A DNA stretch of 64,000 nt. Source: CAVPWP01 sp963709395 (GTDB lineage: Bacteria > Pseudomonadota > Alphaproteobacteria > Rhodobacterales > Rhodobacteraceae). Under the pieces are notes generated by a model that saw only the letters and a list, made by a program, of their open reading frames with translations, was not told the origin of the DNA and ran no database searches. Of this stretch, positions 63,777 through 64,000 are shown one piece after another. The DNA is taken from contig CAVPWP010000020.1 of the NCBI GenBank assembly GCA_963709395.1, positions 1 through 64,000 of the forward strand. Direction: 5' to 3'. Made by a program: the position numbers and the translations under genes. The stretch's first letter is position 1. Each line of letters begins with the position of its first letter.

Positions 63777-64000
63777 CTAGCGACGCGCCTCGATCGCCTC
63801 CCACACCAGCGCGGCGATGTTGCGTCCGTCGAAACGTTCAAGCTCCTGGATGCCGGTGGGCGAGGTCACGTTGATTTCGGTCAGGTAGTCGCCGATCACG
63901 TCGATACCGACGAAGACCTGTCCCTTTTCACGCAGCGTCGGCCCGATGGCCGCGCAGATCTCGCGATCGCGGTCAGTCAGGCCCGACTTCTCGGGGCGGC
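63777..64000 (-). CDS. gshB: Glutathione synthetase, C-terminal part (runs off window)
   Basis: The minus strand ending at 63777 encodes R-P-E-K-S-G-L-T-D-R-D, then G-Q-V-F-V-G-I-D-V-I-G-D-Y-L, then E-I-N-V-T-S-P-T-G-I-Q-E-L. This is the ATP-grasp end of GshB (gamma-Glu-Cys + Gly + ATP). Its start lies outside the window. Confidence 0.9.
   Translation of the reverse strand, partial: RPEKSGLTDRDREICAAIGPTLREKGQVFVGIDVIGDYLTEINVTSPTGIQELERFDGRNIAALVWEAIEARR

Noticed and set aside
1..64000. CRISPR arrays, tRNA or rRNA genes
   Set aside because: No regularly spaced repeats or RNA gene signatures were noticed on reading; a dedicated tRNA scan was not possible here.

Overview
The window is GC-rich alphaproteobacterial chromosome. 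Its content points to a member of the Rhodobacteraceae/Paracoccaceae (Rhodobacterales). The markers are short HisG with HisZ, xdhABC followed by a BMP-type purine transporter, a second RpoH-type sigma factor with an ECF-like promoter, a DUF1489 protein, a class II NrdJ and a transmembrane-anchored ThiF/MoeB protein. No rRNA, tRNA, CRISPR array or intact insertion sequence was seen. The family assignment is inference from gene content.

Layout. (1) 1-4961, minus: a secreted DUF11/SdrD-like repeat protein, open at the window edge and broken by many frameshifts. (2) 5157-6381: a graveyard of gene fragments (IS5-type transposase, NADP-dependent oxidoreductase, adenylate-cyclase-like TPR tail, LysR tail). 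(3) 6382-19016: two divergent operons around an intergenic region with two near-identical LacI-type palindromes. The leftward operon is GH13 alpha-glucosidase, LacI regulator, KPHMT-like protein, MocD-like membrane oxygenase and MocE-like Rieske ferredoxin. The rightward operon is a sugar ABC transporter, two SDR dehydrogenases, a cytochrome P450 and a GH31 glycosidase. Together they look like import, hydrolysis and oxidative breakdown (perhaps O-demethylation) of a glycoside, and this is the most interesting system here. (4) 18973-19523: an HNH-endonuclease tail, a phased repeat array and a duplicated nrdJ tail, possibly an island boundary. (5) 19506-31394: core genes nrdJ, DUF1489, cutC, hisSZG, slyX, an AbrB-type membrane protein and dnaE. 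(6) 31635-41068: xdhABC plus a BMP-type ABC transporter, for purine uptake and oxidation. (7) 41196-52929: amidohydrolase, FAD oxidoreductases, Hint protein, htpX, a 2-hydroxyacid dehydrogenase, SH3 protein, CDF transporter, an AraC remnant and an LssY-C protein. (8) 53262-64000: M3 peptidase, DUF4399 protein, a polar amino-acid ABC pair, moeB-like, dut, coaBC, chaN, rpoH, comM and the end of gshB.

Many conserved genes (hisS, xdhA, coaBC, cutC, the BMP binding protein and others) carry single-base frameshifts, while nrdJ and dnaE are intact. The best explanation is scattered indel errors in the assembly, densest in the first 5 kb. I annotate the affected genes across the frameshifts and say where they lie.
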